Shown: piece after piece, positions 52,626 through 60,675 of the stretch
How positions within the stretch are numbered: the first letter of the stretch is position 1
Layout of the letters: each line of letters opens with the position of its first letter
NCBI RefSeq assembly: GCF_009928445.1
Contig: NZ_JAABNO010000005.1
Location: 62,001-126,000, forward strand
Direction: 5' to 3'
DNA from: Clostridium sp. C8-1-8
GTDB taxonomy: Bacteria; Bacillota; Clostridia; Clostridiales; Clostridiaceae
DNA length: 64,000 nucleotides
The notes under the pieces: model-generated
Databases searched by the model: none
Told to the model about the DNA's origin: nothing
What the model saw: the letters and a program-made list of their open reading frames with translations, nothing else
Translations under genes and position numbers: made by a program

Positions 52626-54531
52626 TAATGAAATAAAAGATATTAAAAGTAGCCATACAAAAATTAAAAAAAGAGGAATTTCTCTGAAAACCCTAAAGAG
52701 ATTACTAGTTTATGTGCTTAAGGAATATAAAGTTTTATTCTCCTTAGTAACCGTAGCAATTATAATTAGTTCTATCTCAAATGTAGTTGGAACCTTATTC
52801 TTGAGAAGTTTAATTGATGATTATATTGCACCATTACTTAAAAGCTCAGGAAGAGATTTTGGACCGCTGCTAAAAGCAATTATCACAATGGCGGCAATTT
52901 ATGGTATAGGAGTTATATCCACTTACGCATATAGCCGTATGATGATTATTATATCTCAGGGATCATTGAAAAAGCTAAGAGATGATATGTTTGACCATAT
53001 GGAAACTTTGCCTATAAAGTTTTTTGATACCCATGCCCATGGAGATATTATGAGCTTATATACAAATGACACTGATGCCTTAAGGCAAATGATAAGTCAA
53101 GGTATTCCTCAACTTTTATCAGCCTTTATAACCGTTGTAAGCATATTCTTTTCTATGATTTTTATAAGCATACCGCTTACCTTTATCGAAATACTAACTA
53201 TAATAGCAATAGTTTATGCTACAAAGATTATTGGAGCAAAAAGTGGAAAGTATTTTGGACTTCAGCAGAAGGATTTAGGTGCCGTAAATGGATATATCGA
53301 AGAGATGATGGAAGGACAAAAGGTAGTAAAAGTATTTTGCCACGAAGAAGAAGCTAAAAATGATTTTGATAAATTGAATAATATGCTTTTTAACAGTGCC
53401 AATAACGCTAACAAATATGCCAACGTCCTAATGCCTATTATGGGAAACATCGGCTATATAAGCTATGTTCTTATAGCGATTTTTGGTGCAATCCTAGCAA
53501 TTAGCTCCTTTGGTGGACTAACCTTAGGTGGGCTGGCTTCGTTTTTACAGTTGACTAGAAGCCTTAGTCAGACCACAAGTCAAATGGCTCAGCAGTTCAA
53601 CTTTGTAATTATGGCTTTGGCAGGGGCTGAACGTATCTTCAACCTTTTAGATGAAGAGAAAGAAATGGATGAAGGTTATGTGTCACTAGTAAATGTAGAG
53701 AGAGATACAGATGGTAAAATACAAGAAGGTAAGAAAACTACTGGTATGTGGGCTTGGAAACACCCTCACTCAGATGGTACTTTAGAGTATACACAATTAC
53801 TTGGAGAAGTTATATTTGACGATGTAGATTTTGGTTACAATGATGAAAAGATAATACTTCATAATATAAAGCTTTATGCTAAACCAGGTCAGAAGGTAGC
53901 TTTTGTTGGAGCAACTGGTGCTGGAAAAACAACAATAACCAATCTGATTAATAGATTTTATGATATCCAAGATGGAAAAATAAGATATGATGGAATAAAC
54001 GTAAATAAAATTAGAAAGAGTGATTTGAGAAGATCACTAGGTGTAGTTCTTCAAGATGCTCATTTATTTACTGGAACAGTGGCTGACAATATTAGATATG
54101 GTAAATTAGATGCTACAGACGAAGAGGTTTATGCTGCTGCAAAGCTAGCAAACGCACATGGATTTATTAAACACTTACCTAATGGATATGATACAGTGCT
54201 TACAGGTGATGGTGGAAGTCTGTCTCAAGGGCAAAGACAGTTGCTTACTATAGCTAGAGCAGCTATTGCTGATCCTCCTGTGTTAATACTTGATGAGGCA
54301 ACCTCAAGTATTGATACTAGAACTGAAGCTATTGTTCAAGAGGGAATGGATAAGCTTATGGAAGGCAGAACAGTATTTGTAATTGCTCATAGACTTTCAA
54401 CTGTTAAGAATTCAGATGTTATCATGGTATTAGAGCAAGGAAAAATCATTGAAAGAGGAAGCCATGAGGATTTAATAGAGCAAAAAGGTAAGTATTATCA
54501 GCTATATACTGGAGCCTTTGAACTGTCATAA
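52612..54531 (+). CDS. ABC exporter half-transporter 2 (canonical Walker B)
   Basis: 639 residues: a longer N-terminal extension, six membrane helices, then an ABC domain with Walker A GATGAGKTT, signature LSQGQRQL (Gln for the second Gly) and the catalytic Glu in LILDEATSSID. In a dimer its Walker motifs would pair with the standard VSGGQ of the partner to form the active site. An insert of about 30 residues (KTTGMWAWKHPHSDGT region) before the ABC domain is typical for this subfamily. TTG start with AAAGGAG upstream. Confidence 0.92.
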   Translation: MSQNNNEIKDIKSSHTKIKKRGISLKTLKRLLVYVLKEYKVLFSLVTVAIIISSISNVVGTLFLRSLIDDYIAPLLKSSGRDFGPLLKAIITMAAIYGIGVISTYAYSRMMIIISQGSLKKLRDDMFDHMETLPIKFFDTHAHGDIMSLYTNDTDALRQMISQGIPQLLSAFITVVSIFFSMIFISIPLTFIEILTIIAIVYATKIIGAKSGKYFGLQQKDLGAVNGYIEEMMEGQKVVKVFCHEEEAKNDFDKLNNMLFNSANNANKYANVLMPIMGNIGYISYVLIAIFGAILAISSFGGLTLGGLASFLQLTRSLSQTTSQMAQQFNFVIMALAGAERIFNLLDEEKEMDEGYVSLVNVERDTDGKIQEGKKTTGMWAWKHPHSDGTLEYTQLLGEVIFDDVDFGYNDEKIILHNIKLYAKPGQKVAFVGATGAGKTTITNLINRFYDIQDGKIRYDGINVNKIRKSDLRRSLGVVLQDAHLFTGTVADNIRYGKLDATDEEVYAAAKLANAHGFIKHLPNGYDTVLTGDGGSLSQGQRQLLTIARAAIADPPVLILDEATSSIDTRTEAIVQEGMDKLMEGRTVFVIAHRLSTVKNSDVIMVLEQGKIIERGSHEDLIEQKGKYYQLYTGAFELS

Positions 54532-54878
54532 CTTAGCCTATAGCTTCATTAAGTGAAATCATAATGATATAGCTTAATAGAATAGATTTAAAGAAATATG
54601 GCTGAAGAACTTAAAACATTTTTTTCGAAGGTCGCAGACTCTAGAGATTCTTTTACAGGTATAAATCCATAGTTGACTAAACTTGTATATACAACTATAA
54701 TTCAATTATATAATTAATTGTTTGCAATTTAATGTGTATAAGTTATATTCATATGCATTGAAGTAATAGCCTTTCAAATAGGTATTTAATGAAGCAAATT
54801 GAATATAACTCATGTAAGATTGCATACAATAACTTGTTATAAATAAAATATTAGAATATGAATTTATAGGAGTGTAAA
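54532..54878. other. Gap after the ABC exporter
   Basis: About 350 nt. No clear terminator, repeat copy or ORF that I can support. ATATTAGAATATGAATTTATAGGAG before 54879 holds the ribosome site of the nitroreductase gene. Confidence 0.4.
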
Positions 54879-55601
54879 ATGGATAATTTGCAAGCAATTG
54901 ATAAAAGAATATCTAGAAGAAGCTACTTACCTACCCCAATAGCTAAAGATAAGATTGATACTTTAGAAAGACTTATAGCTGAATATAATATGCAAGGAAA
55001 TATTTCAATACAGTTTTTAGAAGATGGAAGTGAAGCCTTTAATGGTTTAAGTAAAAGTTATGGAATGTTTTCAGGTGTTAAAGCTTTATTTGCCCTAGTA
55101 GGAAAAGCAGATGATCCTAACTTAAGAGAAAAGCTTGGCTATTATGGTGAGTTATTGGTGCTAGAAGCTACTAAATTAGATTTAGGAACATGCTGGGTAG
55201 GTGGAACTTTTGATAAAAAAACACCAATTGGTACCGTAAAGGAAGATGAAGCTTTAGTGTGTGTAATACCAGTTGGTAATGTAAAAGAAGACAAAACTAT
55301 TAAAGAAAAACTTATATATAAATTATCACATCGTAAAACAAAGGAAGTTCGAGAGTTTTACTCAGCAGATGGGGAAGTTCCCAATTGGTTTGTTGAAGGT
55401 ATAAGTGCGGTACAAAAGGCTCCTTCAGCTATGAACACACAAAAAGTGAAGTTTAACTACTCCAAAAGCACAGTAACCGCTTCAATAGAAGATACTTATG
55501 TATTTGATTTGGTAGACCTTGGCATTGCTAAAGCACATTTCTCTTTGGCTGCTAAAGGTAACTTTGAATTTGGCAATCCAGGTAAGTTTATTAAAGAATA
55601 A
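54879..55601 (+). CDS. Nitroreductase family protein
   Basis: 240 residues. The start AIDKRISRRSYLPTPIAKDK carries the Arg-Arg-Ser FMN-phosphate motif. LGYYGELLVLEATKLDLGTC and WVGGTFDKK are conserved in the family, and VQKAPSAMNTQ follows in the C-terminal half. It probably uses FMN and NAD(P)H to reduce quinones, nitro compounds or flavins. It is of the long PF14512-like type with two related halves. TAGGAG lies before the ATG. A family 1 hairpin terminates it. Confidence 0.88.
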   Translation: MDNLQAIDKRISRRSYLPTPIAKDKIDTLERLIAEYNMQGNISIQFLEDGSEAFNGLSKSYGMFSGVKALFALVGKADDPNLREKLGYYGELLVLEATKLDLGTCWVGGTFDKKTPIGTVKEDEALVCVIPVGNVKEDKTIKEKLIYKLSHRKTKEVREFYSADGEVPNWFVEGISAVQKAPSAMNTQKVKFNYSKSTVTASIEDTYVFDLVDLGIAKAHFSLAAKGNFEFGNPGKFIKE

Positions 55602-55604
55602 TGT

Positions 55605-55690
55605 GAAAAATTCGCTAAAGAGATCTATTTAGCGAATTTTTTTTATACAATTACTTCTAATATTGTATATGAGAAAAATCTGTCAGGAGA
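55605..55690 (+). repeat. Dispersed repeat family 1, copy F, terminator of the nitroreductase gene
   Basis: The hairpin AAAATTCGCTAAA / TTTAGCGAATTTTTTTT is 4 nt after the stop codon, followed by the tail ACTTCTAATATTGTATATGA and GAAAAATCTGTCAGGAG. Confidence 0.65.
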
Positions 55691-55805
55691 TAATGTATTA
55701 AAAATTTAGTAGGAGAATCAGTGTTTGTATTTACTGTAAAAAAAGCTGGGCAAAAATTGACTTGTTTCATATCTAGCTTCAAGTTATAATTAAATAGTTT
55801 TTAAA

Positions 55806-55862
55806 GATGTATCACTTCCATCATAAATTATAAGTTTATTAATGAAGTGATATATCTATATA
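55806..55862. repeat. Dispersed repeat family 3, palindromic copy
   Basis: TGTATCACTTCCATCATAAA then TTATAAGTTTATTAATGAAG and TGATATATCTATA. TATCACTTC and GAAGTGATA form its ends. About 45 nt before the dinG start. Confidence 0.5.
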
Positions 55863-55905
55863 AAGTTTATTTGATAGTTTTAATTTAGAGCACTGGAGAG
55901 AAAAT

Positions 55906-58900
55906 ATGGAACCTTATAGTATTTTAAATAACGTAATATTTTTAGATATTGAAACTACAGGTATAGATCCTGAAAAGGACACTATCATAGAAATTGGTGC
56001 TGTAAAGATTAAGAATAATGATGTAACAAGGTTTAGTTCTTTAGTAAATCCTAATAGGTCTGTTCCTCTTAACATATTGGATCTCTGTAAGGATATGACT
56101 CAAGATGAGCTAGATAAAGCTCCACAGTTAGATGAAGTGATGAAGGAATTAAGGATTTTTATAGAGGATATGCCGATAATATGTCACAATGCTGCTTTTG
56201 AAGAAAGCTTTTTGAATATAGATAATGAATTTTTAGATTCCTTAGAACTAGTTGCAATTCTATTTCCAGAGCTTCAAGAATTTAATCTTCAATATTTGAT
56301 TAATAGGTTTTTAAAAGGAGAAATAGAAGAGAAGCATAGGGGACTAAGCGATTCAGAAGATACCATTAAAGTTCTTAATATGGTTATAAGCACATTCTAT
56401 ATAGAAAGCGGTTTTACTTTGCCTATGACCATTGCAGAGTTAGAGCAATGGCAATGGTATAGATTCTTATCTAACATTAATATGGATAATGTTAAGTACT
56501 TTATAGATAATGCTAACATATCTATTACAAAAGAGTTAAAGCAAAAAGCATATCCTGTATTTGCACTAAAGGATTACGAAAAGTTATTTGACCATAAAGA
56601 GATATGGACTAGAACTGGAAGAGGCTACAAACTGAGACCTCAGCAAAGAGAAGCTTCTAAGTTTATAAGAGAGGGTTTACAAAATAGTAAATTCACAATA
56701 ATGGAGGCCCCTACAGGTCTTGGAAAAAGTTTAGCTTACCTTTTACCAGCTTCCATCTATTCTTATTTAAATAATGAAAAAGTAATTATATCAACCAATA
56801 CTAAGAGCTTGCAAAGTCAATTGGTTGATAAAGATATACCAAACCTTTTAGAGTCACTTAATGTAAAAGATGATGTTAGCTATGATTTGATTAAGGGAAA
56901 AAGTAATTACTTGTGTTTTGATAGGTTCGAAGATATAGAGTATCCTAAGGATATTAATACTCTTCTTGGTTATATTTATCTAAAGAGACTTATAACTGAA
57001 AAAGGCTTAGGTGATATTGAGGATATAAATTATGGTATTAAAGAAAAACTAAAGCTTAATAGCATAATAGAGCAATGCTATTGTGATGGGGAGCTATGTG
57101 ATATAGAGAGTTGTAGCTATAGAGAAAGATGCTACTATGCCTCCAAAGTAGAAGCGCTAAGAGAGTCAAAACTAGTGGTGGTTAATCATTCATTGTTATT
57201 AAAGTGGCCTTATCAAAACGTAGCTCCACTTGAAAATATAATAATTGATGAAGCTCACAATCTTACTCAAGAAGCCTATGATGCTTTTGAAAGTTCGCTT
57301 ATTTCTTACGAGTTCGAGAAATTTTTAAAAGAAATATATAATAGTAAAGAAAAAACAGGCTACCTTTACTACTTATCCTTAAGAGCAAAAGATAAGAATT
57401 TGCCTCTAAGGGAGATTGAAGCGGATATAGACCAGTGCATTACTCAAATATATAATGTTAAAACTGCTTTTGAGAACTATATAAACCACTCTGGTATAAG
57501 CAAAGAATACAATATTAAAGAACATCTTAAAAACGGTAATCCTAATACTGAGCATATAGTTAAAGCTTTGACTTTTCTTAAAGAAGATGTGTCGTCTCTT
57601 AATCTGTATTTAGATAAATGTGCTTCTATTTTTAAAGAAATAAAAGCACTAGAAAAGGATAAGAGACTGAAGGTTTTAATTGAGAAGGTTGAAGTCATAG
57701 GCAATTATATTAGGCTAATAGAAGATATTATTGTACAGAATAAAGAAGATTATTGCTTTTATTTTGAAGTTGATAAAAACCTCAATTGGTGGAGGATTTG
57801 TAGTATCCCTCTAGATGTATCTGGTGATTTTTACGATAAAATACTCAATGGTGCAAAAAGCTGTCTATTTATTTCAGCAACTTTAAGTACCGACAATGGG
57901 TACAACAATCTAAAAAACTCCTTGGGGATAAATATAGCTAAGTCTCAAAATAAAGAAATAGTTGAAGTACCACCTATCGATCCAGTTTTTGATTATAAGG
58001 GAAAAAGTGCGGTATATGCTATAGAAAATATAGATCCAAACGACATAGGCTCTTTTGCAGAAGAAATGAAGAACTTTGTTTTAAAATTAATTGATAACAT
58101 AGAAGGCAATATTATAATACTCTTCACAAGTAGAAAAAGATTAGAGGCTTTTAAAAACGACAGTTTAGATTCATTTTCTTCCTTAGGAATAAGACTGGTT
58201 GAAGGTAAGAAGGATATAGTAAAGCTTAAATCAAGAAATAATAGGTATATTCTTCTGGGCTCTAAAGGTTACTTTGAAGGCATAGATATTCCTGGAGATT
58301 CTATGACTACAGTTATATTAGATAAGGTACCTAACATTAATAGCAAGGAACCTTTTTATAAATCTTTGGTTGAAAATGGCATTGAAAAAGGAAAAAACTA
58401 TTGGCAGGCATATGCAAATATTAATTTTCCAATAGTGTCCATAGATTTAAAGCAAATTTATGGAAGGATTATAAGGACCGAGTATGATTATGGAGCGCTT
58501 TTTATAATGAGTAAGTTTGACAGCACTAACTCTACAGTAAGAAAGCTTGAAAAGCAGCTTCATGGAGTTCCTATAATAAGAAATGATGAAAATGAAATTT
58601 TCAAAGATTTGAAGCGAAGAACTCAGAGATGGAAGCAAATTAACCTATATAAGATAATGAAGGAAGTAAAAGAAACCATAAAAAATGAGCTAAAAAAGTG
58701 TAAAAATTCAAGCAAGCTTGATGATCCTATAAAAGTAGAGGATTTTGTTAATGTCTTCTTTAAGGATGAATATGAGAAGAGAAATCTACAATATGATGTC
58801 CACATAAGTTTAATTCATGGTGTGCATATATTTATAGCAGATCAAGAGATAAACCTTGGAAAAAGTAAGAAAGATATTATGGCTTACTTTGAGGATATTT

Positions 58901-58911
58901 TATTAAGATAA
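55906..58911 (+). CDS. dinG: DinG-type exonuclease-helicase
   Basis: 1001 residues. An N-terminal DEDDh 3'-5' exonuclease domain (about 8-165) has FLDIETTGID and HRGLSDSEDT; motif II reads CHNAAFEES, with Glu where Asp is usual. A superfamily 2 XPD/DinG helicase follows, with Walker A EAPTGLGKS near residue 268 and DEAH in IIDEAHN. Between them four cysteines (CYCDGELCDIESC and RERC region) fit the Fe-S cluster of the family. The last motif is QIYGRIIR. This exonuclease-helicase fusion is the usual Gram-positive DinG, with a role in DNA repair or replication. No LexA box is seen upstream. AGAG lies before the ATG. Confidence 0.92.
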   Translation: MEPYSILNNVIFLDIETTGIDPEKDTIIEIGAVKIKNNDVTRFSSLVNPNRSVPLNILDLCKDMTQDELDKAPQLDEVMKELRIFIEDMPIICHNAAFEESFLNIDNEFLDSLELVAILFPELQEFNLQYLINRFLKGEIEEKHRGLSDSEDTIKVLNMVISTFYIESGFTLPMTIAELEQWQWYRFLSNINMDNVKYFIDNANISITKELKQKAYPVFALKDYEKLFDHKEIWTRTGRGYKLRPQQREASKFIREGLQNSKFTIMEAPTGLGKSLAYLLPASIYSYLNNEKVIISTNTKSLQSQLVDKDIPNLLESLNVKDDVSYDLIKGKSNYLCFDRFEDIEYPKDINTLLGYIYLKRLITEKGLGDIEDINYGIKEKLKLNSIIEQCYCDGELCDIESCSYRERCYYASKVEALRESKLVVVNHSLLLKWPYQNVAPLENIIIDEAHNLTQEAYDAFESSLISYEFEKFLKEIYNSKEKTGYLYYLSLRAKDKNLPLREIEADIDQCITQIYNVKTAFENYINHSGISKEYNIKEHLKNGNPNTEHIVKALTFLKEDVSSLNLYLDKCASIFKEIKALEKDKRLKVLIEKVEVIGNYIRLIEDIIVQNKEDYCFYFEVDKNLNWWRICSIPLDVSGDFYDKILNGAKSCLFISATLSTDNGYNNLKNSLGINIAKSQNKEIVEVPPIDPVFDYKGKSAVYAIENIDPNDIGSFAEEMKNFVLKLIDNIEGNIIILFTSRKRLEAFKNDSLDSFSSLGIRLVEGKKDIVKLKSRNNRYILLGSKGYFEGIDIPGDSMTTVILDKVPNINSKEPFYKSLVENGIEKGKNYWQAYANINFPIVSIDLKQIYGRIIRTEYDYGALFIMSKFDSTNSTVRKLEKQLHGVPIIRNDENEIFKDLKRRTQRWKQINLYKIMKEVKETIKNELKKCKNSSKLDDPIKVEDFVNVFFKDEYEKRNLQYDVHISLIHGVHIFIADQEINLGKSKKDIMAYFEDILLR

Positions 58912-58925
58912 TTAATTGTTAGAAG

Positions 58926-58956
58926 CCACCTGAAATATATTTTGCAGGTGTTTTTC
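58926..58956 (+). terminator. Terminator after dinG
   Basis: CCACCTG pairs with CAGGTG over an AT loop, followed by TTTTTC. Confidence 0.75.
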
Positions 58957-59209
58957 TTATACTTAGTACTATAATATAGAAATTTTGTATAATACTCATT
59001 CTATTAGTTTTTAAAATATTTCAAAGTACAGAGATACAAAGGGGTATTTTCAGATTTTGAAAACAAATGCTAATAGCTTACAAATACTAATTGGATTATA
59101 ATTAATATAGAGATAGCAAAAAACCTTATATTAAAAGCATGAATATTCAAGGTTAAAGATATATATATTTGTTAGATGAATTTTTGATATGGGTGATAGG
59201 AGAGAAGTA

Positions 59210-59905
59210 ATGAGTAAAGTAACATTATATTTAATGAGACACGGACAAACTATAATTAATAAAGCAGAAAGAGTACAAGGTTGGTGCGATGGTGTCCTCA
59301 CTGAAGAAGGAATAGAAGTAGCTGAAAATGTAGCATATGCCCTAAGAGATATTGAGTTCAAGGCTGTTTACAGCAGTGACCTTGGACGAGCTATAAAAAC
59401 TGCTAGAATAGTTTTAAAGGAAAACATAAGTTCAGAGAATGTTGAACTGATTGAATTACCTGAGCTAAGAGAAGTATACTTTGGCAAATACGAAGGTGAA
59501 AAAGAAATCATAATGATGAATGATATACTGAAGCATTTAAATTTAAAAAGCTTTGATGAAATTTTTAAATTTTCAGATTCAGGAAGAGCTTTTACGGATA
59601 GTTGTGCAGCACTAGACGAAACAAAAAAAGCTGAAAATTATGATCAAGTCATAGAAAGAATAATGAAAGCCATAAATTTAATATGCACTAAGGTTGAAGG
59701 CAATGGTGGAGGAAATGTTCTTGTTGTAGTTCACGGGGGAATACTTATGAACTTACTGGAGAATTTGGATAATAATTTAGAGCTTACAGGAATTGATAAC
59801 TCAAGTATCTCACTAGTTGAGTATGAGGATGGAATATTTAATGTGGTTTCAGTAAATGATTTGAGTTATTATAACAAAGGTTTAGAAATAAGAAATAAGC
59901 TATAG
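59210..59905 (+). CDS. Histidine phosphatase (phosphoglycerate mutase-like)
   Basis: 231 residues from the ATG at 59210, with AGGAGAG upstream; an in-frame ATG at 59189 precedes this ribosome site. The catalytic LMRHGQT, Arg in SSDLGRAIKTA, Glu in LREVYFGKYEGE and the second His in VVVHGGI are all present. It removes phosphate from small molecules or proteins; the substrate is unknown. Monocistronic. Confidence 0.9.
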   Translation: MSKVTLYLMRHGQTIINKAERVQGWCDGVLTEEGIEVAENVAYALRDIEFKAVYSSDLGRAIKTARIVLKENISSENVELIELPELREVYFGKYEGEKEIIMMNDILKHLNLKSFDEIFKFSDSGRAFTDSCAALDETKKAENYDQVIERIMKAINLICTKVEGNGGGNVLVVVHGGILMNLLENLDNNLELTGIDNSSISLVEYEDGIFNVVSVNDLSYYNKGLEIRNKL

Positions 59906-60142
59906 ATGTTATAATAGGATATTAGGCATTGTTAAAGTATCGTAGGGCAGATGCACAAGACTTTAGAATAGCCTAAAATTAAATATTATCTGATAAGAAG
60001 TCATACATGAAAGAGGTTAAATCATCTTTTTATTGATGACTTCTATTCTCATAATTGTATTAATATTAGGTCTTAAGAGAAGTCTCTAAAAGGGCTAATT
60101 TATTAAATTTTTTATGTAATTGTCTACATTATAATTAGTATA
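59906..60142. other. Gap with a family 2 fragment
   Basis: About 240 nt. ATTAGGCATTGTTAAAGTAT then CG near 59921-59942 matches the left end of repeat family 2. TCATACATGAAAGAGGTTAA near 60001 pairs weakly with sequence around 60040. No gene is credible. Confidence 0.4.
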
Positions 60143-60206
60143 TTGACACTAAAACTTAAAGATTATATTATTATATATGTTTAAAAGATTAAACCAATAA
60201 ACGAAT
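60143..60206 (+). promoter_or_regulatory. Promoter and operator of the ArsR-type gene
   Basis: -35 TTGACA (60143-60148) and -10 TATTAT (60166-60171) are 17 nt apart. ATTAAACCAATAAACGAAT (60188-60206) follows. Its halves recur downstream of the gene at 60552-60580 as CCTATTGGTTTAAT and GATTAAACGAAT, so both are likely binding sites of the encoded regulator. Confidence 0.7.
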
Positions 60207-60217
60207 AGGAGGTAGGT

Positions 60218-60544
60218 ATGAGTAATAAAGAGAGTAAAGAAAAGATACTGGATCAATTTAGGCAATGTATTCCATATTTTAATGTTTTGTCTGATGAGAA
60301 TAGACAGAACATAATAATGATATTAGCAGAAGAAGAGGAAGGCCTCAATGTAAATAAGATTACCGAAGGTATTCCACTTTCTAGACCTGCTATATCACAT
60401 CATTTAAAGATATTAAAACAAGCAGGCTTTGTGGGCATTAAGAAGATAGGCACAGAAAATTTATATTTTTTAACGCTAAAAAAACCAATAGAAGAAATTG
60501 AACAGCTTCTACATTTTATCGAAGGTACTTGTCATTTTAGATAA
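60218..60544 (+). CDS. ArsR-type winged-helix regulator
   Basis: 108 residues. LSDENRQNIIMILAEEE, the recognition region GIPLSRPAISHHLKILKQAG and the wing KKIGTENLYFLTL define the fold. There are no paired cysteines at the classical metal site (the only ones are near the ends), so it is probably not an arsenic sensor. AGGAGG lies before the ATG. The shared ATTAAAC motifs before it and before the YhgE gene suggest that it represses both. Confidence 0.9.
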   Translation: MSNKESKEKILDQFRQCIPYFNVLSDENRQNIIMILAEEEEGLNVNKITEGIPLSRPAISHHLKILKQAGFVGIKKIGTENLYFLTLKKPIEEIEQLLHFIEGTCHFR

Positions 60545-60551
60545 ATTTTTT

Positions 60552-60580
60552 AGCCTATTGGTTTAATTGATTAAACGAAT
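60552..60580. promoter_or_regulatory. Operator-like repeat before the YhgE gene
   Basis: GTTTAATTGATTAAAC (60561-60576) is a 16-bp near-perfect palindrome. With the flanks CCTATTG and GAAT it repeats the parts of the operator at 60188-60206. Confidence 0.68.
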
Positions 60581-60675
60581 GGACGCATAATGCGACCTAC
60601 TCATAATACCTCTTAATTATAGAAGATTTATCATTAATGATAAGTACACGTACTAAGGTTAAGGGAGGTAAAAAG

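Noticed and set aside
54706-54897. 63-codon minus-strand ORF before the nitroreductase gene
   Set aside because: Tyr/Asn/Ser-rich product expected from AT-rich non-coding DNA; no ribosome site.
60218-60544. Second arsenic-responsive ArsR
   Set aside because: It lacks the CxC motif in the DNA-binding region and sits beside a YhgE gene, not ars genes.
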